Positions 8,071 through 14,845 of a stretch of 29,890 bases of DNA are shown here, one piece after another (the stretch's first letter is position 1; each line of letters opens with the position of its first letter). Source of the stretch: an uncultured Oscillospiraceae bacterium (GTDB taxonomy: Bacteria > Bacillota > Clostridia > Oscillospirales > Acutalibacteraceae); NCBI GenBank assembly GCA_902478455.1, contig CABSLJ010000007.1:1-29890 (forward strand), in the 5' to 3' direction. The notes beneath the pieces are model-generated. The model did no database searches and had not been told where the DNA came from. It was given only the letters and a program-made list of their open reading frames with translations. Both the position numbers and the translations under genes were made by a program.

Positions 8071-9185
8071 AGGTCGAGCGCCTTAGCTTCCAAAAATTCC
8101 GCAATCTGCGCGAGGGGGAAATCCACCCCGACCCGGAGACAAACGTCATCTATGGGGCCAACGCGCAGGGAAAGACCAATCTGCTCGAGGCCGTCTGGCT
8201 GTTTACGGGGGGAAAATCCTTCCGCGGCGCCAGGGACGCCGAGCTTGTGGCCTTCGGGGAGGAAAACGCTTCCCTGTCCCTTGATTTCTTTTCCGAGGAA
8301 CGGGAGCAGACGGCCCGCCTGTTTTTTGCCGGAGGACGGCGCGCGGGCGAGCTCAACGGCGTGCATAAGGGAGCGGCTTCCCAGCTTGTGGGCAGCTTTT
8401 GCGCCGTGGTCTTTTCTCCCGAACATCTCTCCCTCGTCAAGGAGGGACCCGCCGGGCGGAGAAAGTTCTTGGACGGGGCCATCTGCCAGATGAAGCCCGC
8501 CTACATCGGACTGCTCGCGCGGTACAATCACACCCTTTCGCAGAGGAACGCTCTGCTCAAGGATATTCCCCGCCATTCCGAGCTGATCGACACCCTGGAA
8601 ATCTGGGAGGAAAAGCTCGCGCGCTACGGCGGGGCCGTCGCGGCCGAACGACTGCGGTACGTCAGGGGGCTTTCCAAATGCGCCGAAGAGCGGTATAATG
8701 GAATTTCGGGGGGAAAGGAAACCCTCCGGGCCGAATACGCGCCCGATTATCTGGAAGGGTGCGCAGAGGACCCCGCCTCGCTGGCCGGAAGGCTGATGGA
8801 GGCTTTGAAGGAGGCCCGCAGGAACGACGTCTACGCCGGTTTTACCAGCGTCGGCCCCCACCGGGACGACCTCTCCCTTTCCATCAGCGGAATTTCGGCG
8901 CGGTCGTTCGGTTCCCAGGGGCAACAGCGTTCGGTGGTGCTCGCGCTGAAGCTGTCCGAAGCGCAGCTTCTGCTCGAAAGCCACGGGGAAAAACCCGTCG
9001 TCCTGCTCGACGACGTGTTAAGCGAGCTTGACGTCGACCGGCAGGATTATCTGCTGCACAGCGTCGACGGTTGGCAGGTTTTTATCACCTGCTGCGATCC
9101 TGTCTCGGTCATGCGCCAGAAAAAGGGCGCGGCCTTTGAGGTAAGGAACGGCCTCGTCCAACAAAGAGAGACGGGGCGGCTGTAA
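8067..9185 (+). CDS. recF: DNA replication and repair protein RecF
   Basis: This 372-residue SMC-like ATPase acts with RecO and RecR to load RecA at single-strand gaps. Walker A GANAQGKT is at 30-37, the signature region includes GPHRDDL and SQGQQRS, and Walker B VVLLDD begins at 311, followed by VLSELD. The ATG at 8067 is chosen for its ATGA overlap with the upstream S4 gene and a GAGGTG site 9 bases before; an in-frame GTG at 8058 is the alternative. The full family length is present. Confidence 0.96.
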   Translation: MKVERLSFQKFRNLREGEIHPDPETNVIYGANAQGKTNLLEAVWLFTGGKSFRGARDAELVAFGEENASLSLDFFSEEREQTARLFFAGGRRAGELNGVHKGAASQLVGSFCAVVFSPEHLSLVKEGPAGRRKFLDGAICQMKPAYIGLLARYNHTLSQRNALLKDIPRHSELIDTLEIWEEKLARYGGAVAAERLRYVRGLSKCAEERYNGISGGKETLRAEYAPDYLEGCAEDPASLAGRLMEALKEARRNDVYAGFTSVGPHRDDLSLSISGISARSFGSQGQQRSVVLALKLSEAQLLLESHGEKPVVLLDDVLSELDVDRQDYLLHSVDGWQVFITCCDPVSVMRQKKGAAFEVRNGLVQQRETGRL

Positions 9186-9232
9186 CATTTTTTCCATTCT
9201 GAAATCACCGAGCGGCGAACGGAGGAAACACC

Positions 9233-9502
9233 TTGTATCTGCATCTGGGCCAAGACACCGTCATCAAAACCGATGAGATTCTGGGCATCTTTGATCTCGA
9301 TACCTCCACGATTTCCAAGAATACGCGCAACTACCTTGCGCTGGCCGAAAAGGCCGGCAGGGTGATCAACGTCTCCATGGAACTGCCGAAATCCTTTGTG
9401 GTGTGTTCTTCGGAAGGAAAAATCAAGGTGTACATCAGTCAGATTTCGTCGAGCACCCTGCTTAAGCGCACCAGCTACATCGACGATATCAGCAACGTCT
9501 GA
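9233..9502 (+). CDS. remB: DUF370 family regulator RemB (YaaB)-like
   Basis: This 89-residue protein matches the RemA/RemB (DUF370) family: MYLHLGQDTVIKTDEILGI followed by IFDLDTSTISKNTR and VYISQISSSTLLKR. In Bacillus the homologue between recF and gyrB is yaaB/remB, related to the biofilm-matrix regulator RemA. The start codon is TTG, fixed by a strong GGAGGAA site 5-6 bases upstream. DNA binding and targets in this organism are not visible from sequence. Confidence 0.9.
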   Translation: MYLHLGQDTVIKTDEILGIFDLDTSTISKNTRNYLALAEKAGRVINVSMELPKSFVVCSSEGKIKVYISQISSSTLLKRTSYIDDISNV

Positions 9503-9564
9503 CCTGAATCAAAGCGGAGACGTTTTGACCGGTCGGCAAACGCTTTACACAGGGAGAATAGCCT

Positions 9565-10281
9565 ATGAAACGATTCAAGCTGCCCCGCTGTCCGTACTGC
9601 GGCAGACAGGTCGGCTTTCCTGAGGCGTGGATGCAGCACACGCAGGGGGAATACCGCTGCGAACACTGCAAGCACGACGTGGATATCATTTACGATCCCA
9701 TCATTTACGCGGTCGCGGGACTGACCGCGGCGATGGGCGTCGTGATCTATTTGATTCAGTATTTTATCCTCCGGGGAGACAGCTGGTACGGCATGCTGTT
9801 TGTGCTGCTGCCCTTCCTGGCCTTCTATGCGGCCGTACCCTTTATGATGCACTTTACGCGCCTGGGGGGAAACAGGCAGTCGACGGCCGCCGCGCCGGGG
9901 ACCGCCCGCCGTTCCCCGCCTCCCGCAGGAGACCGCCGGCCGCGCCCGCAGACGGGAACCGCCGCGCCGCGCGGAACGCATCCGTCTCAGGCGGTTAGGA
10001 CGCGTCAGCCGGCGGCAAAACCGCCGCGTTCCACGCAAACCGCAAGGCCCTCCCAGCCGGGAAGGCAGGGAGTCCCGCCGCAGAGAAGGCAGGCTCCGTC
10101 GGCCGCAAGCAGACCGGTGCATCCGCAGCAGGGCCGGGAGACAAGACCTGCTCAGGTCCGCGGGCCGGCAGGAAATCCCGCCGCGAACCGCCCTTCCGCT
10201 CCACCCGCGCGCAGAACAGCGCCCAAAAGCGGACGGGACAGGGAGCTTGAAAATATCCTGGAAGATTTCTTTGAGAACTGA
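9565..10281 (+). CDS. Zinc-ribbon membrane protein with long basic Pro/Arg tail
   Basis: This 238-residue protein starts with a CPYC ... CEHC zinc ribbon (Cys9, Cys12, Cys32, Cys35), i.e. a CxxC-about 20-CxxC spacing, followed by two membrane helices (about 46-67 and 75-97). Residues 100-225 are low-complexity, rich in Pro, Arg, Ala and Gln, and the protein ends with an acidic ELENILEDFFEN. It resembles small cxxc_20_cxxc-type membrane proteins of Clostridia, but with a long extra tail. The function is unknown. An AGGGAGAA site precedes the ATG. The next gene is a shorter relative, so this looks like a tandem duplication. Confidence 0.8.
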   Translation: MKRFKLPRCPYCGRQVGFPEAWMQHTQGEYRCEHCKHDVDIIYDPIIYAVAGLTAAMGVVIYLIQYFILRGDSWYGMLFVLLPFLAFYAAVPFMMHFTRLGGNRQSTAAAPGTARRSPPPAGDRRPRPQTGTAAPRGTHPSQAVRTRQPAAKPPRSTQTARPSQPGRQGVPPQRRQAPSAASRPVHPQQGRETRPAQVRGPAGNPAANRPSAPPARRTAPKSGRDRELENILEDFFEN

Positions 10282-10377
10282 AAACAAAAGAGCTCACCCG
10301 TGGAAAGGGACAAAAGGACTAAGCCGTCCGTTTCCGCCGCGCAAGGGAGCCTTTTGCGATAGATGAGGAGGAAGCCT

Positions 10378-10677
10378 ATGCTGAGACTTCCGCTCTGCCC
10401 CTACTGCAAAGCGCGTTTTTTTTACAGAGAGGTCGCAAAAAACAGGAAAGAGGGGCGGATGGAATGCCCCTATTGCCACAAGACCTTTCTGATCAAAAGC
10501 AGGAGACCGCGCGCCGTGCTGTACGGCGTGGCCGCCGTGCTGGCCGTCGCCTGCAACGTGCTCTTGATGTATTGGATTCCCTTTTTAACCATGCCGGTGC
10601 TGCTTTTCGCCACACTGCTGATTTTGCTGGCTGCCTGGCTGCTTACCCCCTGCGCCGTGCGCTATCAGGCGCTTGAC
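10378..10677 (+). pseudogene. Zinc-ribbon membrane protein, 3' end lost at adapter junction
   Basis: One hundred codons are present. They encode a CPYC ... CPYC zinc ribbon (Cys7, Cys10, Cys30, Cys33) and two membrane helices (about 46-66 and 71-91), the cxxc_20_cxxc style, related in layout to the preceding gene. The ATG at 10378 is preceded by AGGAGG at 6 bases. The reading frame then runs directly into Nextera adapter sequence at 10678 with no stop codon, so the C-terminus is missing from this assembly. In the cell the gene is probably intact, with a few or more codons beyond this point; the break is technical, not biological. Confidence 0.85.
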
Positions 10678-10707
10678 CTGTCTCTTATACACATCTCCGA
10701 GCCCACG
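10678..10707. other. Illumina Nextera (Tn5) adapter contamination
   Basis: Thirty consecutive bases equal the Nextera read-2 transposase adapter: the 19-base mosaic end CTGTCTCTTATACACATCT (10678-10696) followed directly by CCGAGCCCACG (10697-10707). The translation in the open frame is SLIHISEPTR, a string well known from adapter-contaminated protein entries. The 30-base insert keeps the frame and so fuses the upstream membrane protein to gyrB. Sequence left and right of it may not be contiguous in the genome. Confidence 0.97.
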
Positions 10708-10716
10708 CGAAAGGAC

Positions 10717-10744
10717 GCCCGCCGGAAAATAAACGCGGGCTTTA
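10717..10744 (+). terminator. Hairpin upstream of gyrB
   Basis: GCCCGC (10717-10722), a 12-base loop and GCGGGC (10735-10740) are followed by TTTAT. It may be a weak terminator ending the preceding unit. It lies only 10 bases after the adapter junction, so its real upstream context is uncertain. Confidence 0.35.
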
Positions 10745-10799
10745 TGCGCCGGAAAGGCTTCCGGCCGCCATCAGAAACCTTTTTGCAGGACGAACAAAT

Positions 10800-10805
10800 G
10801 GAGGG
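10800..10805 (+). promoter_or_regulatory. Ribosome-binding site deciding the gyrB TTG start
   Basis: GGAGGG lies 7 bases before TTG at 10813. The nearby ATG at 10798 overlaps this site and has only a poor ribosome site of its own, so TTG is preferred. Confidence 0.7.
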
Positions 10806-10812
10806 TTCTATT

Positions 10813-12753
10813 TTGGACAACACAGAGAGAACTCAGGAGACGCAGGAATACGGAGCAAGTGAAATACAGGTGCTCGAAGGGCTGGAGGCCGTGCGCAAAC
10901 GCCCCGGTATGTACATCGGCTCCACAGGCCCGCGCGGCCTGCATCATCTGGTCTATGAGATCGTGGACAACGCCATCGACGAAGCGCTGGCCGGCTATTG
11001 CGACAAGATCGACGTCAAAATCCTGCCGGACAATGTGATCAGCGTCTGGGACAACGGCCGCGGCATCCCGATCGGCCTGCATCCCAAGATGGGCATTCCG
11101 GCCGTCACGGTGGTCTTTACCATTCTGCACGCCGGCGGCAAGTTCGGCGGCGGCGGCTACAAGGTGTCCGGCGGTCTGCACGGCGTGGGCGCCTCGGTGG
11201 TAAACGCCCTGTCCGAATGGCTGGAAGTCACGGTGCATGACGGAGAGCACAAATACCGTCAGCGCTTTGAGCGCGGAAAGGCGGTCACCGAGCTAGAAGT
11301 CGTGGGAGACACCGACCTAAGGGGTTCTCTCGTCGTCTTCAAGCCGGACGCCGAAATTTTCACCGAGACGGTCGCGTTTGATTACGAGACGCTCGAAACT
11401 CGTCTGCGCGAGCAGGCCTTTCTCAACGCCGGCATTCACATCGAGCTGCGCGACGAGCGCGACGAAGAGAATATCGTGCAGAAAAACTTCCTCTATGAGG
11501 GCGGCGTGAGCAGTTTTGTGGAATATATTCACAAAAAGAGGGGGCTGGAGGTCGTCCATGAGGACGTGATGCACTTCATCGGCTCCATGCCGGATGATTC
11601 GGCCGCGGTCGAAATCGCCATGCAGTACAATGACAGCTACAACGAACTCCTCCTCTCCTTTGCCAACAACATCCACACGACCGACGGCGGCACCCATGAG
11701 GAGGGCTTCAAAAGAGCTCTCACGCGCGTGATGAACGACTACGCCCGCAAATATAATATCCTGAAGGAAAACGACAAGAACCTTTCGGGCGAGGACGTTC
11801 GAGAGGGACTGACGGCGGTCATCAGCGTCAAGCTGCGCGAGGCGCAGTTTGAGGGGCAGACCAAGGCCCGCCTGGGCAACACCGAAATTCGCACCCTGGT
11901 CGACGGCCTGATCAGCGACAAGCTCTCCACTTACCTGGAGGAAAACCCCGCTACGGCCAAGGCCATCTTTGAAAAGGCGCTCGCCGCCGCCCGCGCCAGG
12001 GACGCCGCCAGAAAGGCCCGCGACCTTGTGCGCCGGAAGTCGGCGCTCGAATCGGCCGCCCTGCCCGGCAAGCTGGCCGACTGCCAGTCGAGAGACCCGG
12101 AGGAGACCGAGATTTACATCGTCGAGGGCGACTCGGCCGGAGGCTCCGCCAAAGGCGGACGGGACAGAAAGTTCCAGGCCATTCTTCCCCTCTGGGGCAA
12201 GATGCTCAACGTGGAAAAGGCGCGCCTTGACCGCGTCTACGGCAACGATAAGCTCATGCCGGTGGTCACGGCCCTGGGCTGCGGTCTGGGCGACGAATTT
12301 GACATCAGCAAGCTGCGTTACGGCAAGGTCATCATCATGGCCGATGCCGACGTCGACGGCTCCCACATCCGCACCCTGCTGCTGACCTTCTTTTTCCGCT
12401 TCATGCGTCCGCTGGTGGAAGAGGGGCATATTTACCTCGCACAGCCCCCGCTTTACCGCATCAGCAAGGGCAAAAACCATCAGTACGCCTTTTCCGACCC
12501 GGAGCGCGACGCCATTCTGGCTGAGCTGGGCGGAAGCACAGACGTGCAGCGGTACAAAGGTCTTGGCGAGATGGATTCCGAGCAGCTCTGGGAGACGACC
12601 ATGAATCCCGAAACCCGCACCATGCTCCGCGTGGAACTCGAGGACGCGGCCGCCGCCGATGAAATCTTTACCATCCTTATGGGAGACAAGGTCGAGCCGA
12701 GAAGGGAATTCATCGAAAAGAACGCCCGTTATGTCCAGAATCTGGACATCTGA
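10813..12753 (+). CDS. gyrB: DNA gyrase subunit B
   Basis: This 646-residue ATPase subunit of gyrase is complete. The GHKL ATP site shows Glu49 and Asn53 (EIVDNAIDE), Asp80 with NGRGIP, and GLHGVGASVV (121-130). QTKARLGN marks the transducer/TOPRIM boundary. The TOPRIM domain has EGDSAGGSA (438-446) and metal-binding DADVDG (511-516). The motif ILPLWGKMLNVEK has Trp where many GyrB proteins have Arg; I believe this occurs in other gut Clostridia. The start is TTG at 10813 with GGAGGG 7 bases upstream; ATG at 10798 is the alternative. A longer 796-residue reading beginning at 10363 is an artefact of adapter sequence. Confidence 0.96.
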   Translation: MDNTERTQETQEYGASEIQVLEGLEAVRKRPGMYIGSTGPRGLHHLVYEIVDNAIDEALAGYCDKIDVKILPDNVISVWDNGRGIPIGLHPKMGIPAVTVVFTILHAGGKFGGGGYKVSGGLHGVGASVVNALSEWLEVTVHDGEHKYRQRFERGKAVTELEVVGDTDLRGSLVVFKPDAEIFTETVAFDYETLETRLREQAFLNAGIHIELRDERDEENIVQKNFLYEGGVSSFVEYIHKKRGLEVVHEDVMHFIGSMPDDSAAVEIAMQYNDSYNELLLSFANNIHTTDGGTHEEGFKRALTRVMNDYARKYNILKENDKNLSGEDVREGLTAVISVKLREAQFEGQTKARLGNTEIRTLVDGLISDKLSTYLEENPATAKAIFEKALAAARARDAARKARDLVRRKSALESAALPGKLADCQSRDPEETEIYIVEGDSAGGSAKGGRDRKFQAILPLWGKMLNVEKARLDRVYGNDKLMPVVTALGCGLGDEFDISKLRYGKVIIMADADVDGSHIRTLLLTFFFRFMRPLVEEGHIYLAQPPLYRISKGKNHQYAFSDPERDAILAELGGSTDVQRYKGLGEMDSEQLWETTMNPETRTMLRVELEDAAAADEIFTILMGDKVEPRREFIEKNARYVQNLDI

Positions 12754-12836
12754 AGACAAAAACCGCCATTTTTCATTTTTTTCGCCGCAGCGGCCGGAAC
12801 CTGCCGACCGCGCGGCGTCAACAAAGGAGTTCGATC

Positions 12837-13550
12837 ATGGAAGACTACAGTGCGGATAAGGTACCCTTGCGGGAAAAGGAAACGATCCAAACGAAAGAGC
12901 GGTCGGAGGACGACCAGCCCGAGCCGCGAAGTAGCCGGTATCTGCCCGGCGAGGAGGACGAACTCTCAGAAGAGGAAAGCCTTTGGGACGGCTCCGAGGC
13001 CGAATTCGTGGAGGATGAGGACGCCGCCGAATATGAGGAGCAGCAGACCGGCATCAAGCTCAGCTACCAGCTTCGGACGGAAGAGGTCTTCTCCTGCCTC
13101 AAGCGCAGCGGTTTCTGCAAAACCAGCGGCAGGCGCGCCGTGGTGGAGACGATTCTGCTGTGCGCGGTTGGAATCCTTTTCTTCGTCTCCTTTTTCTTCC
13201 TCTCAGGCGGCTACAACAGCCTGACGCTCGGCATTCTGTCCTTCCTGCTGATCGGGGTCATCTGGCTTGTCCCCCGGCAGGGCATGAAGATGCGCGCCCG
13301 CGCGCTTGCCGACGGGAAAAATATCCACGTCTCCATTTACCCCGACGAAGTCGTCATCGGGGAAGGGGCTGGAGCCTGGGAAATCCCGCTCGACGGCACA
13401 AGCGAAATCGAAGAGTTTGACAACATGCTCGTCCTCTTTGCAAAGGGAGACCGGATGCTCTGCATCCCGCTGCGGTCGATAGAACCGGCCGTGCTCCCCG
13501 AGGTGGAAGCCATGCTTTTTGCGGGTTCCCGACCGAAGGAAGAGGACTGA
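12837..13550 (+). CDS. YcxB-like membrane protein with acidic N-terminal tail
   Basis: This 237-residue protein has a very acidic, low-complexity first 70 residues, two closely spaced membrane helices (about 104-123 and 126-146), and a soluble C-terminal beta-rich part (HVSIYPDEVVIGEG...WEIPLDGTSEIEEFDNMLVLF), which is the YcxB-like / bacterial PH-like layout. The function is unknown. An AAAGGAG site lies 7-8 bases before the ATG. It is the first of three adjacent, similarly built genes between gyrB and gyrA. The acidic tail is absent from the other two. Confidence 0.75.
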   Translation: MEDYSADKVPLREKETIQTKERSEDDQPEPRSSRYLPGEEDELSEEESLWDGSEAEFVEDEDAAEYEEQQTGIKLSYQLRTEEVFSCLKRSGFCKTSGRRAVVETILLCAVGILFFVSFFFLSGGYNSLTLGILSFLLIGVIWLVPRQGMKMRARALADGKNIHVSIYPDEVVIGEGAGAWEIPLDGTSEIEEFDNMLVLFAKGDRMLCIPLRSIEPAVLPEVEAMLFAGSRPKEED

Positions 13551-13631
13551 AAGCCGGGCGGAGAACATAGAACGCCGCCGCGCGGGATAAAACCGCGCGC
13601 AAAAGAACGCGGCAAAAAGGAGGAACCGGAA

Positions 13632-14198
13632 TTGCCCACCTATTACGAGGGAGCGCCCATCGTGAATTTTGAAAATGAAATTTCCGAAGAGCAGTATGTG
13701 CGCGCCTGGGAGGTATACCAAACGCGCAAGGGCGTGCTGCGCGGCCGGGAGATCAAGTGTTTTTTCCTGTTCGCCGCCGCCGCGCTCATCGCCATCTGGA
13801 TTCCGGTTTACCGCTCTCACTTTACCACCTTCTGGCTGCCCGTCTGCGGGATTGTGATCTGCCTGGTGCTGTGCGGTTACTATCTGTTTCTCATGCCGCG
13901 CGCGGTCAAAAGCCACGCGCAGGAGGTATTCCGTTCCAACAGGCTGCTTGGACTGCCCGACAGGGTGGAGATTTACCGGGACAGCTTCCTTGTGCAAAAT
14001 GAATACGAGAGCCTTTCGGGTCACTGGACCGATTTCAGCGAATGCCTGGAGACGCCGGGACTGTTTGTGCTCCTGCAGGGCTGGGACCGCACTCTCCTGG
14101 TCATCGATAAGGAGGACCTTCCCCCGGAGAAGATCGCCGTGCTCTCGGGTCATTTTTCATCCGTTTACGTCAACAAATACCATCAGCTGAAAAAGTAA
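13632..14198 (+). CDS. YcxB-like membrane protein
   Basis: This 188-residue protein starts with EISEEQYVRAWEVYQTRKG, has two membrane helices (about 41-60 and 66-87), and a C-terminal domain (RVEIYRDSFLVQNEYE...HWTDFSECLETPGLFVLL) of the YcxB-like type. The start is TTG, preceded by AAGGAGG about 9 bases upstream. It is the second of three likely paralogues between the gyrase genes. The function is unknown; PH-like membrane proteins of this kind are often annotated only by domain. Confidence 0.75.
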   Translation: MPTYYEGAPIVNFENEISEEQYVRAWEVYQTRKGVLRGREIKCFFLFAAAALIAIWIPVYRSHFTTFWLPVCGIVICLVLCGYYLFLMPRAVKSHAQEVFRSNRLLGLPDRVEIYRDSFLVQNEYESLSGHWTDFSECLETPGLFVLLQGWDRTLLVIDKEDLPPEKIAVLSGHFSSVYVNKYHQLKK

Positions 14199-14211
14199 GG
14201 AGGCGGCCGGC

Positions 14212-14769
14212 ATGGAAAAAAAGGACGCGCTGGTCACCGCCAGCTATCTGACCACCGAAGAGGATTACATCCACTTCAGGCTGGCCGTACACAAGGGGAA
14301 GCTCAACCGGACGGAGGTGTCCATCCTGCGGGTCGTCGGCTTCCTTATGGTCATCGGCGGCGGAGTGGGAAGCCTGCTTGCGGGCGGCGGCAGCTTTCTC
14401 AAAAGCCTTTCCTGGATGCTTTTGGTCCTGCTCGGGCTGATTGCCGCCTTTTATTCCGACTACATCGAGCCCTATGTGCTCAAGCTCCAGGGCAAAAACG
14501 AGTATCCGGTGATGAAAAACCGGCTGGTGGCGCAGACCATCTTTTTCTACGAGGAGAGGATGCATGTCTCCACCGACCGCTATGAAGCCGAGCTCCCCTA
14601 TGATCTGCTTTACGCCTGCGCCGAGGACGGAAAGGTCTTCCTCTTCTACACCGGCATGGAGGAGGTCCGGTTCGTGCCCAAGCGGGCGATGAGCCCCGCC
14701 GAGTGTGAAAGCCTGCGCGCCCTGTTGCGCAAAAAAATGGGGGACCGGTATCTGGAACTGAAGGGCTGA
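14212..14769 (+). CDS. YcxB-like membrane protein
   Basis: This 185-residue protein has the same order as its neighbour: a polar N-terminus (LTTEEDYIHFRLAVHKGKLNR), two helices (about 36-57 and 66-83), then a beta-rich C-terminal domain (TIFFYEERMHVSTDRYEAELPYD...VFLFYTGMEEVRFVPKRAM). It starts 13 bases after the previous stop with a GGAGG site, so the two are co-transcribed. Third of the trio; the function is unknown. Confidence 0.75.
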   Translation: MEKKDALVTASYLTTEEDYIHFRLAVHKGKLNRTEVSILRVVGFLMVIGGGVGSLLAGGGSFLKSLSWMLLVLLGLIAAFYSDYIEPYVLKLQGKNEYPVMKNRLVAQTIFFYEERMHVSTDRYEAELPYDLLYACAEDGKVFLFYTGMEEVRFVPKRAMSPAECESLRALLRKKMGDRYLELKG

Positions 14770-14845
14770 GCACGGCTCCCCCCTTTTCCTGAGAAGATTA
14801 CGGGGCTAGCGCCCGTTTATCCTGAACGAAGAAGGTGCCTGATTG

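Noticed and set aside
10363..12753. A novel membrane zinc-ribbon-gyrase B fusion protein
   Set aside because: The join consists of Nextera adapter sequence, so the fusion is an assembly artefact.
11317..12759. 480-codon open frame antisense to gyrB
   Set aside because: Same shadow effect. The plus strand encodes all GyrB motifs.
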